From positions 51,041,489 through 51,105,488 of the forward strand of contig CM031595.1 in the NCBI GenBank assembly GCA_018398815.1: 64,000 bases of DNA, read 5' to 3'. This document shows positions 10,780-25,200 of the stretch, piece by piece (within the stretch, counting starts at the first letter, position 1; every line of letters begins with the position of its first letter). The DNA comes from Conus ventricosus. Its lineage: Eukaryota; Mollusca; Gastropoda; Neogastropoda; Conidae. The position numbers were made by a program, and so were the translations under genes. The notes under the pieces were generated by a model that ran no database searches, was not told the origin of the DNA, and worked only from the letters and a program-made list of their open reading frames with translations.

Positions 10780-12735
10780 AAGTTAGAAATAGAGTTTGTT
10801 TAGAACTTACCGCCAATGACATTGACAAACAAAGCACATGACAAGACACGATGCATTTCAACCACTTGGGTCTTCTTCAGGCGAAAAAATAAATCACATT
10901 TAACATGTGGGACAGTACAGACAAAGAACGAAAAAAGAAGAAAGAAAAATGACTCATCCGTTGTCGGCATGCGGTCGGTGGGCGGAAATGACATGGGGCC
11001 AGGGGATTATGGGAGAGGAAACGGAGGGGGGGGGGTTGCGTCAGGGGAGGTGTGTGTGATATGATAGGGTTGTGTGTCTAGTTTATTGGGATGGTGTGGT
11101 ATCCTTGTGATGGTTGTGGTAATGGTGGATTGATAATAATGGTAAGGGGAAAGAAGGGGGGGGGGGGGGGGGGGGAACTGAGGGAAAAAAAAAAAAAAAA
11201 AAAGGGTGGGGGGGGGGGGAATTTAAGGGAAGGATAAAACAAAATTAGGATTAAATAGATGGAGGGTTGCTGTAACTACTGTATGAAGTGAGTGAAGGGG
11301 ATGTGGTGGTGGTGTATGTATGTGTGTGTGTATGTGTGTGTGTTGGTAGGGATATTGCCAACTGATGTGGAAGTGGTGGGTATGTGTGTTTGGTTATTGT
11401 TGGATATTGATGCCTTGGGGGTGTAGTGTGCCCAGTTTGGCAATGAGATAGGATTCTTGAGTTGTGCGTTCAAAGCTGTCACTCTGTGACTGCCAGAGTG
11501 CCATAACTTTGACATGGTCGATGTTGTGTTGGGTGTGGTTGAAGTGTAGGGCGACGGGTTTGGGTCGTGGTGGCGGATATCAGCCAGGTGTTCAGAGATG
11601 CGTGTTTCAAGTGTGCGTGACGTTTCTTGAACAGAACCACAGCTACACCACCAGGTACTCACCCCTGCTCTAAACCCAACTGCAAAATCTGCCCCCTCAC
11701 CAAACCAGACACCATCTTACAGGGCCCCAAAGACTCCTTCACAGTCAAACGCACATTCTCATGTCAGAGCCGCAACATCATATATGCCATCCACTGCCAG
11801 CTGTGTGGCAAGATCTACATAGGGGAAACGTCACGCACACTTGAAACACGCATCTCTGAACACCTGGCTGATATCCGCCACCACCGACCCAAACCCGTCG
11901 CCCTACACTTCAACCACACCCAACACAACATCGACCATGTCAAAGTTATGGCACTCTGGCAGTCACAGAGTGACAGCTTTGAACGCACAACTCAAGAATC
12001 CTATCTCATTGCCAAACTGGGCACACTACACCCCCAAGGCATCAATATCCAACAATAACCAAACACACATACCCACCACTTCCACATCAGTTGGCAATAT
12101 CCCCTACCAACACACACACATACACACACACATACATACACCACCACCACATCCCCTTCACTCACTTCATACAGTAGTTACAGCAACCCTCCATCTATTT
12201 AATCCTAATTTTGTTTTATCCTTCCCCTTTAAATTCCCCCCCCCCCCACCCTTTTTTTTTTTTTTTTTTTTTTTCCCCTCAGTCCCTCCCCCCCCCCCCC
12301 CTTCTTTCCCCTTACTATTATTATCAATCCACCATTACCACAACCATCACAAGGATACCACACCATCCCAATAAACTAGACACAACCCTATCATATCACA
12401 CACACACACACCTCCCCCGACGCAAACCCCCCCCCCCCCCCCCCCCCCTCCGTTTCCTCTCCCATAATCCCCCTGGCCCCATGTCATTTCCGCCCACCGA
12501 CCGCATGGCCGACAACGGATGAGTCATTTTTCTTTCTTCTTTTTTCGTTCTTTGTCTGTACTGTCCCACATGTTAAATGTGATTTATTTTTTCGCCTGAA
12601 GAAGACCCAAGTGGTTGAAATGCATCGTGTCTTGTCATGTGCTTTGTTTGTCAATGTCATTGGCGGTAAGTTCTAAACAAACTCTATTTCTAACTTTGCT
12701 TCGTTCGCCGCCATCAGTCAACCATTTTGAAATTT
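10780..12735. mobile_element. Penelope-like element in palindromic arrangement
   Basis: The left arm (10780-11628) and right arm (about 11825-12700) are near-perfect inverted complements around a central segment of about 195 bp. Both outer arms carry the CCTGAAGAAGACCCAAGTGG phrase typical of Penelope terminal repeats. TATTTTGTGTCA occurs on both sides (10768-10779 and 12736-12747), a 12-bp target duplication showing that the structure moved as a unit or was completed at insertion. Poly-G/C and poly-A/T runs within the arms differ slightly in length. The only coding segment is a GIY-YIG frame; no reverse transcriptase is left. Confidence 0.85.
11627..12058 (+). CDS. GIY-YIG endonuclease domain of a Penelope-like element
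   Basis: The frame holds a cysteine-rich linker (CSKPNCKICP) and then the GIY-YIG module with IIYAIHCQLCGKIYIGETSR and, further on, RISEHLADIRHH. The two YAI/YIG tyrosine blocks, the arginine in ETSRTLETR and the ISEH histidine are in the usual order for the endonuclease that nicks the insertion target. It ends with the TAA at 12056-12058. The reverse transcriptase that should precede it is absent, so the copy is 5' truncated. The start is set by the truncation, and the first 13 codons may not belong to the protein. Confidence 0.85.
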   Translation: MNRTTATPPGTHPCSKPNCKICPLTKPDTILQGPKDSFTVKRTFSCQSRNIIYAIHCQLCGKIYIGETSRTLETRISEHLADIRHHRPKPVALHFNHTQHNIDHVKVMALWQSQSDSFERTTQESYLIAKLGTLHPQGINIQQ

Positions 12736-12789
12736 TATTTTGTGTCAGTGCAGCATGTTTTATTTTTCATTTGGCATGACTGCAACAGA

Positions 12790-13110
12790 TGTGGTTCAGT
12801 TGTCTGCATGCAATGGGATCGGTGAGACAGGCCTGTAGTGGGTTGGATCATAGTGTTCCCCTGTCTCGAAAACAGGTGTGATGAGTGTGTCTCTCCTGTC
12901 TACTGGAGCTTGACTAATTGTGAGGGATATTAGCCATCGGTGTAAATGATGGTAAGCAGTAGTCCTTCGAATGAGACTATAAACCGAGGCTCTATGTGTG
13001 AACGCATGCATAACAGACTTGCACACACGTAAAATCCCATCACCAGCTTTCAGAAGAGAAGGCCAGTTTGGCCGTTGGTATGGATGACAAGTTACACATA
13101 ACATGCACTT
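12790..13110 (-). mobile_element. LINE reverse transcriptase relic, right part
   Basis: The minus-strand frame contains LITPVFETGEHYDPTHYRPVS, a clear form of the TPVFKKGD..NYRPVS block at the start of LINE RT domains. It lies upstream, in element orientation, of the blocks at 9990-10720. Positions 13110-13900 may be further decayed LINE sequence, but I can assign no motif there. Confidence 0.65.
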
Positions 13111-14415
13111 TGCATGAGAAATTGAAAGTATGAGGGAAGTAAGGAAATTGAGTGAATAATATTGACTGGATGACAGGGCAAATGGCTGAATGAAGTGATG
13201 GCAGGCAGCTCTTCAGTCGGCACTACCCAGGTAGGCAGCCTGTTGCATACATGTGAGTGTTGATTGTCAGTGCCTAGAACCTTTGGCAAGGTGCTTTGTA
13301 AATGCTCTAGCAGAAGTAGTAGTAGTTGTATAAGCACTGGGGCAACTTCATCAGCAAATTCTTTTGAAGCTTTAGTGCTGATACCATCAGATCAACTGGC
13401 ATTACAATGGTCAAGTTTGATCAGAAGGCATCTGACTCCTGCCTTGGTGATGTTGAAGGTATTCAGCTGTGGGGGGTCAGTGTTGCACTTCTTTTGACTG
13501 TCAAGTGTCATATGAGTATGTCTTGCCGTCACTAAAAACTGCCTAGAACTGGTGGTTTAGATCCTCGAATCCCATTCACTTCAAGTGATGCTACTCCAGT
13601 GTTGCTTGACTTTAGATGTTTGATGTAGTTCTGATCGCAAGCGTTTGGGCTTGGATGATGGCTGAAATTCGGAAGTCATCTCCAATCAGAGTACTGTTCA
13701 TGTAGCTCAAGAATGCTCATATTTTCCTTTGGGCTTCACATCTGAGGTCCCATGTTGTCACTCCCGCTTCTCCCATATCTTGCATGCTCAATAATACTGA
13801 TTAGCCAGCAGTCTTAGTTCTTGGGTGGTCCATGGTTGAACATTCTTTGCTCACGGAAGTTCATCGGGGATGTAGGCTTGAAGCTCCCTGATGTGTGGTT
13901 ATGAAATAAAAGTGGTGTACTCTTCATGTCTTTTTTTTCTTCCTCCAAAACTCCATTTGATTCTGTGACTCTATCAACTCCATGTAGCTCTAATGGTCCA
14001 AATTTCTACAAGAATGAAAGTAGTACCAATCATTATTTGTAGCGAGTTTTATGGCAAGAAATTAAAGCATGAGCATTAACAGACTTCTTCTGTTCTGTTT
14101 TGTTCTCTTATCATTGTCATTTATCATGTTCAGTTTCGCAGTAAACCTTAAGTGGCTGATTTTAGAATGTAATTCATTGATGTTGGTAAGTACAAGATAC
14201 TGGGAATAGAATATATTTGATATCATCCACAGTAGAAATGTAAAAAAGGCTATTTACTCACTACCTAATTTTTTCTTAAATTAATTTCAGGTTTATTTTC
14301 TTGGTTTAGTGGTAGTTGTCTGCAGTTTTTGTTTGTTTGTTTACATGGTAGCTGTCTGCTCGGACATTTAAGATAGTGCATTTATGATCTGATCATTTTC
14401 AGTGTTATTTTTCAG

Positions 14416-16182
14416 ATCTGAGAACTGGACGCATGTAAGAAGCATTCATCATGGCATCAAAGGACAAATACCCTTACTATGAAGGTGGTGTTCAGGAGAC
14501 CAGCTTGGATGAGGTTGAAGTTGATATAGAAGGAAACATAACATTTCCTGACTCAACCATTGATGAAACGGAAACTGATGCTGTCGGAGTGGATGAAGAT
14601 GGAAATCTCAGAATCACGTCTGCTAGCAAACTTTTGAATTCATCCAGTACGTAAGCTTAATCATACTTATCTCTTTTGTTATTTAGAAGTGATTCAAATG
14701 AAAAGTGATTTCTTTCATTTGTCATTGTAACATTTCTCTTGAGATTAATTACATTGATTTGATGGAGATGAAGTTGCTGTTTACTCAACTGATGCAGCTG
14801 GTCATGATAATCTCAAGGATATTAACATAGGGTTTTCCCCGAAGTCGGAGTGTGGCTGCCCATGTGGCGGGGTAATCAAAAACGGTCACACACGTAATGT
14901 TCTCATCCCAGCTGATGCATTTGTACCATAGTGTTCAAGTACTTCGGCTGTTTGGATGATCCCTGGAGTCTTTTAGCCAGGGTACGACAACAACAACAAC
15001 AACAACATAGGGTTTGCCATGAAGAACAGTAAAAATGGCAGGTATTCATCTTTCAACTTGCTGTTTACAATATCACATCCTTAATTTGAGTAAATATTTT
15101 TGCCAGTTATGAGAAACCATAAGAACTAAACGTTTTTGTATGATTGATTGGTTGTTGTCTCCTTGTCACAGAAGACCAAATTGAGATGAGTTCATATGAC
15201 CTCTCACCCGAAGAAAGACAATCATTACAAAAGAGACAAGATGACAAACGCCATTATTCAGCAGGTGATCAAGTGAAGAAGAAAAAGAAATGGTTAGTAC
15301 TCTAGTTTGAATGTCTAGTACCGAAATGAAAAAAAAGTTCATTATGAATGTCAGTTGTTCAAGAAAATCTTGCTGTTTTTTTTTAAACCAAGTGTGGTGA
15401 TGTGTAGATAAATGTTACAATAGATCCTTTTATTGAAAAGATATTATTTCTTTTCCAAAGTATTTGATGCATAGAATGCCTTTATAGTTGGTCATAGAAC
15501 TAATAAGATCTTTTTTTGAGGTATTTGATTTATAGATAACCATGATATGAGGTCTTTGCATGGATGAGATCTTGCTTTTGTCTAAGGTGTTTGATGTACA
15601 GATAACCATTATAACAAATCTTTGGATTGATCATACATTTGTTGATAATATTCATGGTGTAGATACTACAAAAAATAGGTCTTTGCATTGATGACATCTT
15701 ACATTTTTTTCCCAAGTATTGATGACTTTTTTTAACCAAGTTATTTATGGATAACATAATAGCAAATTTGACTTTTCCCCAGGGTGTTTAACATGCAAAT
15801 GGGTAACCATAATAGCAGATCTTTTGCAAGATCATACATTTGTTTCAGGTATTCAGTGTGTGAATGTCCATAGAAGCAGATCTTTGTATTGATGAGATCT
15901 TACTTTTATCCTATGGAATTTAATGTATGGATAACCATAATTGTTTATATTTCTTAACTGTTAGTCATGTGTGTCATTCTCACTGTTGTGAAATTTTTTT
16001 TTGTTTTGACTATTACAAGAATGATTGTGGGCAATATATGTATAAAATATTTTGCATGTAAATGTCTGTGAATCTCATTTTATCAATGAAGATTGTTATT
16101 GATATTCATCCAGGACTCGCTGACCTGTGCGTTTGTTGTGCATAAATGTGTGCAGTGAAATCAGTGCAGCACACATGCCCAT

Positions 16183-16256
<74 letters not shown>

Positions 16257-19200
16257 TGAAATATTTAAGTGGAAGTAGGCTGATGCAGTAAAACTCTCCC
16301 TGATGTGTTCAGCTACATTCACTAGTGAAATAGCCAGGTTTAAGTCGCAAAATTCGAGCTCAGTGTGGGCTGATCTCTTTGCAATACACATGCATAATTG
16401 CCTGCAATGAGAGGTTTCTGTCTGAGAAAAGAGGGAAGGAAAAAAATGAATGTCATGGCATTGCACAAAGAAAAAAACAAAATTGGGACACAGCAGATGT
16501 ATTGGTGAAGACGAAGACATCCTTACATGTTCACTGTGTTATGTTCTCCTTGATTGAAAGTAAAATTGCCTTTTAGAAGACATTAAGTGAAAAGCCTTGT
16601 AATTTCATATCTGATAAATTGAAATGGTTGGATTAAACTGATTGATGCCGGAAGGGTTAAAATGAGTCTTGGTTTTTAAGTTGTAAAATAAAACGGAAAA
16701 TTTGAAATTGAAGGACCAGTGCAGCATATACGTTTCTTTAAGCTGTGCATTGCAAACTTCCTGGATGCCATATGAATATGCTTAAAGCATATTATAATCA
16801 TATGTGTCTGCATTTATTAAAAATGAAAAAAAAAATAATCCTTGCCCACCCTCCCAGAATCCCCACTTTGAGCCGCCATTCTTCATTTACTCAGTTTCAA
16901 ACCATTGAAGGAGGTGGGAGGTTAGGTTGCAGTGGAAATAAGGGGGTTAGGGGTGGGGATGGTGAAAGGCAAGGGGGTTGAAATGGCTCAAGTGTAGACA
17001 TGGACAGATGGAGTTTTGAGTGGTCAGAGTGGAGAGATATAGGAGTTTGTCGTTTTGGATGGTGAAAGGTTTGACAAATGTAGTGTTAAGAATTTCTCAG
17101 GTATTTGAAATCTCGTTAACAGTCTCAGTAGATGTAGATTAATCTGTTCCCATGAACACCACTGACAAAGTAGCTATGACGATCCTTCTTTTCCTTTCTT
17201 ACTGATTGAGGACCCAAAAAAAAAAATGCATTATTTATTATTGCCTTAATCTTTTTTTTTTTTTCCTGATTCTCTATTTCTCTACTTTTAAATATCTAGA
17301 CGTTTGATTTTTGGTAACACTTGCAGAGTGGAAGAAGGGGTTCTTACACTGTAAGTGTTTGTCACATATGTGGTTAGCATATCCTTTGTGTAAGTGTGTG
17401 TGTGTATGCTGCATGTATTTTGTGCTTTTGAGGCTAAACATGGGTCCCAGTATGTGTTTTTTACCAGAGTAATTCTAAATATTGGTAAATTGTTTTTATT
17501 GGAAATTATTAGGCATCAGTCAGAATTGAAATTGAAAAAGAAATGTCAGATTTTAGCCTTGAATTTTCAATTGCCATGAAAATGATTTAAGATGGCTGAC
17601 AAACTTTTTTAGTTTTCTGAAATGGAAAAAGTAACAAATTTATTAAAATTTTTCTTGTGTAATTTTTAACATTTTTAACTTAATATTTACATTGGAAGAA
17701 TGATACAGAATTATTGTTGATTTTTTTTTTCTACATTTATGAAAAGCACAATATACTTCTTGATTTTTTTAACCCGCTCACTGCCTGAAAATGTTACAAA
17801 CAAAGGCTTTCACAGTGCCAGGAAAATCTAATGATTTGGGGTTAATAATTAACAAAAAATTCTAGCTCAAAAACTACAAAAGATATAAAAATGAAATATG
17901 TATGATTTTGAAGGAAATTGAATGAAGATTTTGAATCTGGGCTTCTTTTGTTTTAATTTTGATAATAAAAAAATATTTAGGCATTTAGATTTGGATATAT
18001 TTTTTTGCATGATCAAAAACAAATGTATTTACCACTACATCTTCACATCCAAAAAAGAACTCAAAGCAAAAAAGTTGAAAATAAAGTTTGTATTGTCACA
18101 CTACACCTGTAAATGAAAGTAAAACAGTTTAGAATTCTATCAAGACGCTCACACTCTATGCAGACAGGTCAGTCCACGACCACGCCCCCTCCCCCCACCA
18201 CGCCCCCTTGCTGGACTTAACCCTCTCTTTCACTCCTCCTCTTCCCCTACCTTTCCCTCTGCCCCGTGTCATGCCGCGAGCAGGCCGCGCTCCCCTCTCG
18301 CGCTGACTATCACATCACTGGCCACTGGCACACGGTGCAGAGTACACACTATGCTAGCTCGTTCGACGCTTGCCAGTCAGCTGAACACACACTTGAGGTC
18401 ACACAACCCGACTCAGTAACTGACGAATATTTTTTTTTTTTGTGTGCTGTCCCAGCCTCTGTGCCACCTCAGAGGCAGTGCACCCACGCCGCTCATTCCG
18501 ACACCCCGTCCACAGCCACAGCCTGGTCGGCCCCGCCGCAGCCCCGGCACCAGCAAACCACAGGGAGCAGTCAATGTCAAGCCGTCTAGAGGCAACCCAC
18601 CGGAGGAGACACTGCACTGCTGCCAAGTCACTTCGGTGGTGTTCAGTGGCGCCTGTTCTGATCTAATATACACAGGACACCACCTACTAAGCCCCCTACT
18701 GACGACAATAATTGCTTAGTCGCGGAGCTGGCGTGAGTGAGCTCTCCCTCCGGAGGGCGCCACCATGTCCGTCCAACGACAGCCCCCCATGGACTCGCCG
18801 GTACCGGTGACCCCGACGGAATCAAACCAGCCCACAGACATGGAGAGGACATCGAAACTGAGGTCACTATGAGAGCAGGGCATGAAGGGCCACAGAATTT
18901 GAGACTTTTTTTTTTAATGCTGATCAATGAGAATGAGGATGATTAAGATGATGCTACGGATTTCCATTTCGGTCTGAGACTACATGACAGGGCTGTACTC
19001 TACGCTTCCTTTCATAATATATCCCGGCGTCAACCAGGCCCGAGAGATACAGACACCTGCAGTGTTGGTCAGGAAATTTGAGCAACACTCTCAGAAACGC
19101 ATCCATTAAGTGGATGAAACTCGACTGTGTGGTCCCAGTCTTCCCAACTGAGTCCGCAGCAAACTCAACTCTGGGTAGGAGCCAGTCGGGGCAGACAAAC

Positions 19201-22200
19201 CCACATGACTCTGATGGGATTCGAACCCACGACCTCCCAGCTGGAAGTCTGCGACGCTAACCACTTCGCCACAGCGGCTGGTATAACTGACGAATATGGT
19301 CGGCAATTCCATCACTATCATCATCTCACCTTCATGCTCGAGTAAGTCGTTGAATAAAAGATTATTGTCTTTGTCAAAAATGATTAGCAGAGCCTGCTCA
19401 GCTGTGTAGATACGTTGATTTGGTCGCTACGCTTGTCGAAGGTTGCGCCGCCATCTTTGCAAGCGAGACGAAGTGCTGGCTGGTCATCCAGTCAGTGATG
19501 AGAATAAATGGGCTTTCCCCTCACGTGTGGTCATTTACGTATTATTTTAATACTACAGACATATAAGGCTTACTACGCACACTCTATTTAAGTCCGTTAA
19601 TAGAAATAGTAACGAATGAAAATTCAAGAAAAATGCATGACGTCGGGGACTGGGAAAGCATTTTTACTTCGGCGTCAGCTGACGGCTTATAGGCACTCTT
19701 CAGGTTAAAGGTTTAACACAGAATGTTTTTATTTTGATTTAACTTTCCCAGCTTTGAAATGAAGTACACTGTAAGGAAAAGCAGCATGCACAATTTCAAG
19801 CACTCGTAAACCATATTGATTTGAAGACGGTTACATTGCTACACCTCAAATATTTTAACTTTTGGACCAAATCAGAAAAACTGACTCATTTTTTAGATTG
19901 GTTGATCATGAATCACACACATGAATTGATACATATTGTGGGAAACTTAACTTGTATTTGATAGAATGGATACAAAAATAGCACAAAACAAACATGATTT
20001 TGGTCAAGAATGGGATGTCATGTCTGGTCTTAGAAACTTGTTTTGTTCATTTAGCAGTATGTCCCAAGTTCACTCTCTGCTATTAAAAATGCACAAGGGC
20101 TAATAGTAGAATCAGTCTGTCTTTCTCTGTCTTTGTAAGAACTACCATTTTCCTTAGTTATTTTATTTATTTTTAGTAGAATGGACTCTCCACTCTTTTG
20201 CTCTCTCTGTCTATGAAAGTGTGTTCGCGCATGTGTGCCAACTTTTGCATGTGTGTGTCTGCTAGTTCTAGTAGTCTGCCATGCTCTACAGACTTCTACA
20301 GGCATGTCGGTTGCCCTCCTTTCATTTGATTTCCTTTTTTATTTTTTGCTGCTTGAAATCTTCGGAACGCCATTTCTTTTACATAATTTTTTTCCAGCAC
20401 TGTTCAAAATTTTAATGAACACTTTTTGAAGAGATGTTTGAAAGCAGTTAATCTGTCATTTTGTGATGTGAAATGGGTGCTGTAGAGAACTGCCTGTGTT
20501 TTTTTCCCAGCCTTTGATCGCACCTTCTGCATCTCCCCATTGCATTTGTACATTTTTTCCCGTTTTTTTTTTTTTTTTTTTTCCTTCGGGAAATTGGCAT
20601 GCCTGCTGTCTTTGCAAAGATGCATGCACAGTTGCCAGCTCTTTGGAATTTCCATAATTTAGAAATTATTCTGGAAATCTGAATTTCATGAAAGAATCAA
20701 GAATTTTGTATGAAAATGTGGGGTTATGGGGGTAATTTTTGAAAAGGGACGATAAAGAATTGCAAAATTAAGCCCAAATGATGAATGTGGCTGTTGGTAA
20801 TTGTATGTATGAAAAGTGCATTTTTATTTTTATACCCCACATTTGTCAATACTGTCAGGTGTGTGTTTGCTGTGAATGTTTGAACAAAATTTTATCTAAC
20901 GTGACACAGTTCTTCAAACTATCTGAGTGTATTTGTTTTGTTTTGTTTTTCTTACTGAGGCTTTTCAAAAGATCTTAGATTAGAAGATTTCAGTAGTTGC
21001 TTGTAAGATGTGTTTATATTTTACCCTAGAATAAAACCAGTTTCTGAAAGGTTCAGATTACCCTTTTCCAAGCCACATTACATCTCTAACGCTGTTGCAC
21101 CCACATGTAAAAGAATATGCAAACTTTGCGAAACGATCGGCTCTATGAGTCGGTATATGTGCATGGTATCTGACAACATCAGGATTATGAGAAGCGAGGG
21201 AAATCAAACATCAGAAATGACCAGCTGTGTTCCTCCACAAAAGTCTGTAGCAAACTGAAAATGGTTGTCACCAAGTAATGGTTGGTTTGTTGATTGACTG
21301 TAAAACATTTAGCATTGTTCGGCTTGTACAAACCAAGTTTTCCTAGTGCCATTTTTCAATTGACCTCAAACCAGAAGGACCTCTTGACCTCTTTCCTATC
21401 TCCCTCAGTTGATAGCACAGCACAATAGCTTTTTGAAATGAAACTATTGTTTATTTTGCAGTATAACCCATCTGTTTGTCATTTACAGAATGGAGGCACA
21501 TTATTGCAAAATAATGAAATAAAGCTTGTGTGTATTTGCTGTTACATGTTTCTCATATGACCAGAAAACACCTGTAATATATGAAAATCTTCCAATAGTT
21601 TCATCATGTAAAGTGATGTGAAAAAGCTAACCAATTGCTTGGTGCAGTTTGTCTTCATACTTAAAAGCTGCTTCTGCATTTATGGTCTTTGGTTGATGGT
21701 GGCACTAATGAAGATATAAACATGCTGTTGGCAGCTGAGATTTCTGTTACTGAGCACCACAGATTGGTGATTTTGTGGTAATAGCTGGATGTTTGTGTGA
21801 GAGTGTGTGTTTAGTTCTTGGTTCTTTTGGAGCTAGTAAAACTATTGAGAAAGTATGCTGTACTTTAATTCAGTTAGTATTTTCATTGCAGATTATAAAA
21901 AAAAAATTTTCAAATGGGCACTAAGACCTAGTCTGCCTGCTTGCATCCGAAAGAAACCAGGAGAGAACTTGTTAGGCACTAAGTTTCGGTTGTTGTTATT
22001 AAGTGTCTAGGGGGTGCCTAACAATTTATTTTGGTTTCATTGTGACTCTCTCAATCAATGTTGTCACACAAAACAGATCAATGAAAATACAAAACACATT
22101 TAATTTCCTACATTCACCCACAAAATATTACACAATCTAATCTAAACTTAGACGATACACTGCACATCATTCACACAATTTTAAGACCCTTCAAGTCCGT

Positions 22201-25200
22201 GTATTCGTAGCTTTTCACATTCTCTTGAAAAGAAGATTCCTTATTACCTTGATTCTCTACTTCCCATAACTTGAGCACGAGCTTCTCAGTCTCTATAATA
22301 ATAATCTTGATGACTAACAGAAAAGTTCTCCTGCTATCACAGATACTAATATGCTGTTGATAATATTCATGACTTGAGGTCGAGTATAGGTGTTGTCGGT
22401 AGATTTGCGCCGTGACGGTTTGAAGCTTCGACGGCTTGACGCTTTGACCCTATTCGTAGTTTCTGCAGCGATCAGAGAAAGACGTCATGGTGTTTTACGT
22501 CAAACAGCATGACGCTTTCTGTTTGGACTGGTCCTGGAAAGGACGGTCGCTGGCTCTCTGGAGGGCTTTCTTCGGAGATGTCTCCTCTCTGCCAGTAGGT
22601 ATGGATCCTCCTGTTCGTTCCTGGCTGTGGTGAAGTCCGGATGTGAGTAGCTGTGCTGTAGTTGACTGGACAGATGGCTGGACTTTTAGGGGTGGCCTTC
22701 AATCCCCAGTCACTGCCTCGGTCTTAGATCTCGGGCTGGCTTGCTATACCATGTGGCTGATTACTCCTGGATGGACTCCACCAGAGAGTACTAGAGGATG
22801 TCGTGTGCTGACAGGGAGACTCTGGTGTGGTTAGTTGTCGTGAAACTCCAGAGAGGGCTCAGAATGTTGCTCCTACATATGCCATGTCAAAAACCAGTTT
22901 CTTTGCAGTATGACACAGTTGTGTATCCAGCAGCAAATGGGAGAGCTGAAGAGGACTGGCTGAGCCTGGCCTCTCCAATGATTGCTCTTTGAACACACTG
23001 ATATCAGTCCGGGTTGTGAATGAAGTCTACACATAAGCGCTGCATGACATTCATTCAGAACTCTGTTCCTTGGTCTTTAATGCAACGCTGAAAGGATACT
23101 ACATTAATGCGTTGGTTAGACGCATATATGTAGAATGAGGCTTGGTGTCTGACAGAGCCATTAAGCATCCCTTGCATTATGAAAAAGTCTGTTTGTAGCA
23201 ACTTCTTTTAAGTGTAATTTATAGAAAAGTACCACTTGCAATTTCTGTGGATCTGCATAGATTTTCTGGGCCAGTTTATCCGGTGTGTGTGTCTGGTGGA
23301 TACCGATTAGGATAATTGATTGGTTGTATAATCCTCTAAATCTTTTAAAAAATATACTGGTAAGAACAAAAATCTGTTTTATGTGTATTTCATATGGGCA
23401 TTAGAAGAGAATTTATTGGCAAGAACACATTTTCATACTGAATTGTAAGAGAATTTTTAAAGATTTGTTTATTTGCATGCTGGCTTTGGGGATAAGATCA
23501 CGCAGTTCACTTCAGGTATGTGGTTCTAGCTAGTTGTCTGCAAGGATGACATAGACCAAGGACTTTCATCAGGAGCTTAAGGTAGCCAAAATTCTTTTTG
23601 AGAGCTTGGCATAGTTCTATGTATATATCACATGGAGAACAAATGAAGTGTATGTAATGTGGGCCAGAAAATCTGCCACAGAAAATCAGGGAAAAACATT
23701 TGTGTGAAAATTATTGAAAAAAAAGTTGCACTCACAAAAACAAGGATGATTAAAACTTATTCTAAATGCTGTCAGAACTGCTTTTGACATTTATCCATTT
23801 ACGATTGCAGTAGATCAATCTTGTATTATAACAGGCATGAATTTATGAAAGGAGAATAGAATTGTGCTCTGTTTAGACTGATTGATACCACGTGGTATAT
23901 GGTGTCATGCGAATTTTATTTGTGCATTTACAAAGGAAAAAACATAAGTGTAAAAATAAAATATCGTCATCATCATGCCTTGCATGACTTGCGGAACTAA
24001 TGGGAGTAAACTGTAATGATTGAATGTTTTGACATTTCATTGATCGCTTAGATTGCAACAATATAATTATACCAAGTTTGTCTTTTCCTCAAAGGTGAAG
24101 ATAAACAAAGATAATGAAATACAAAACAGTACAGAACAAGAAAAGATAAAAGCAAAAGTAACAGTCTCATTTTCCCCAAAACAGACACATGTAGAGACAC
24201 AAAACAGGATTTGTAAGAAAAAAAGAGTTAGTTCACATAATCTTTAAATAAAAAGCTAATCTAACAGTATAGAATAAGTGCCATTCTCTACCATGTGAGA
24301 GAAAATGCCTGTAATGGCTTTCATGATGATAAGCTGTTGTTGTAATGTAGTTTTTTGGCAGCCTGTTTCAAATATCTATATGTTTTGTCATATTTTAGCA
24401 TGTTTTACATGATCCATTATACTGTAAGATTAGTATAAGATTTTCTGTCCAGAAATATTTAAAGAGTTTGTGACAAACTTGCATTTTCTGAATAGATCAG
24501 GCGCTCATTCATTGCCTTTGCATATTGGTCTTAAAAAAGGGCCTCAGTTTTAAGACTTTTCATTTTTTCTCATGGTGATGCTTTTGGTCTTTCAGTGAAT
24601 AATCTTTTTAAACTGATTTTTGATTTCATGAAACTGAATTTTGTATTTTGATTTTTTTCCCAATGGGATCCATTTGTACTGAATGTCTTTATGATTAAAT
24701 ACCTTTCTCCTAAATGTGTTGGAAGTTTTAATGATTTGTGTTATGCTCTTTTACAGTGTATGTGGTGTTGCTTTAATGTGTAACTGCAGTTTGGTCAGGG
24801 GATATCAAATCTTGTGGCTAGATCTGTTTACATGAAACTTATTTAATTATGAAACTGCTCTTTTAAGTTCTAAACAGTATTCATATGTCCATTACAGATC
24901 TTTTAACATCTAATAAGTGGCTTTAAATGTAGTCTAAAACTTAACTGTTTCGCTTATTTCCAGCTATTTTTAATTTGCACTCATTAAATTTCATGGTGAT
25001 TTCACATGAATCATGAACTAAAGAATAAAAGCTACACCATGCATGTTTTACCCTGGAAATACCATGCTCTGTGTGTTTTTCCTCTTGTTTGTGAGCTGAT
25101 ATTTATTTACTGTAAAGAATAAATCAGAAAGTGCTGTGGACATGTTTTTTCAAATTTAGCATTACATTTAGAGAAGGTAATTATGCTGACAGTTTGCATG

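Noticed and set aside
11276..11662. Second GIY-YIG gene on the minus strand
   Set aside because: It is the inverted arm of the same Penelope-like element and lacks the first half of the domain.
16630..16660. Additional piggyBac end GGAAGGGTTAA; also TTAACCCT-type starts near 29786 and 50806
   Set aside because: No matching inverted partner or transposase fragment was found within a few kilobases.
21010..21258. 82-codon frame as a missing exon of the host gene
   Set aside because: No suitable acceptor/donor pair in the needed phase and no domain similarity; probably chance.
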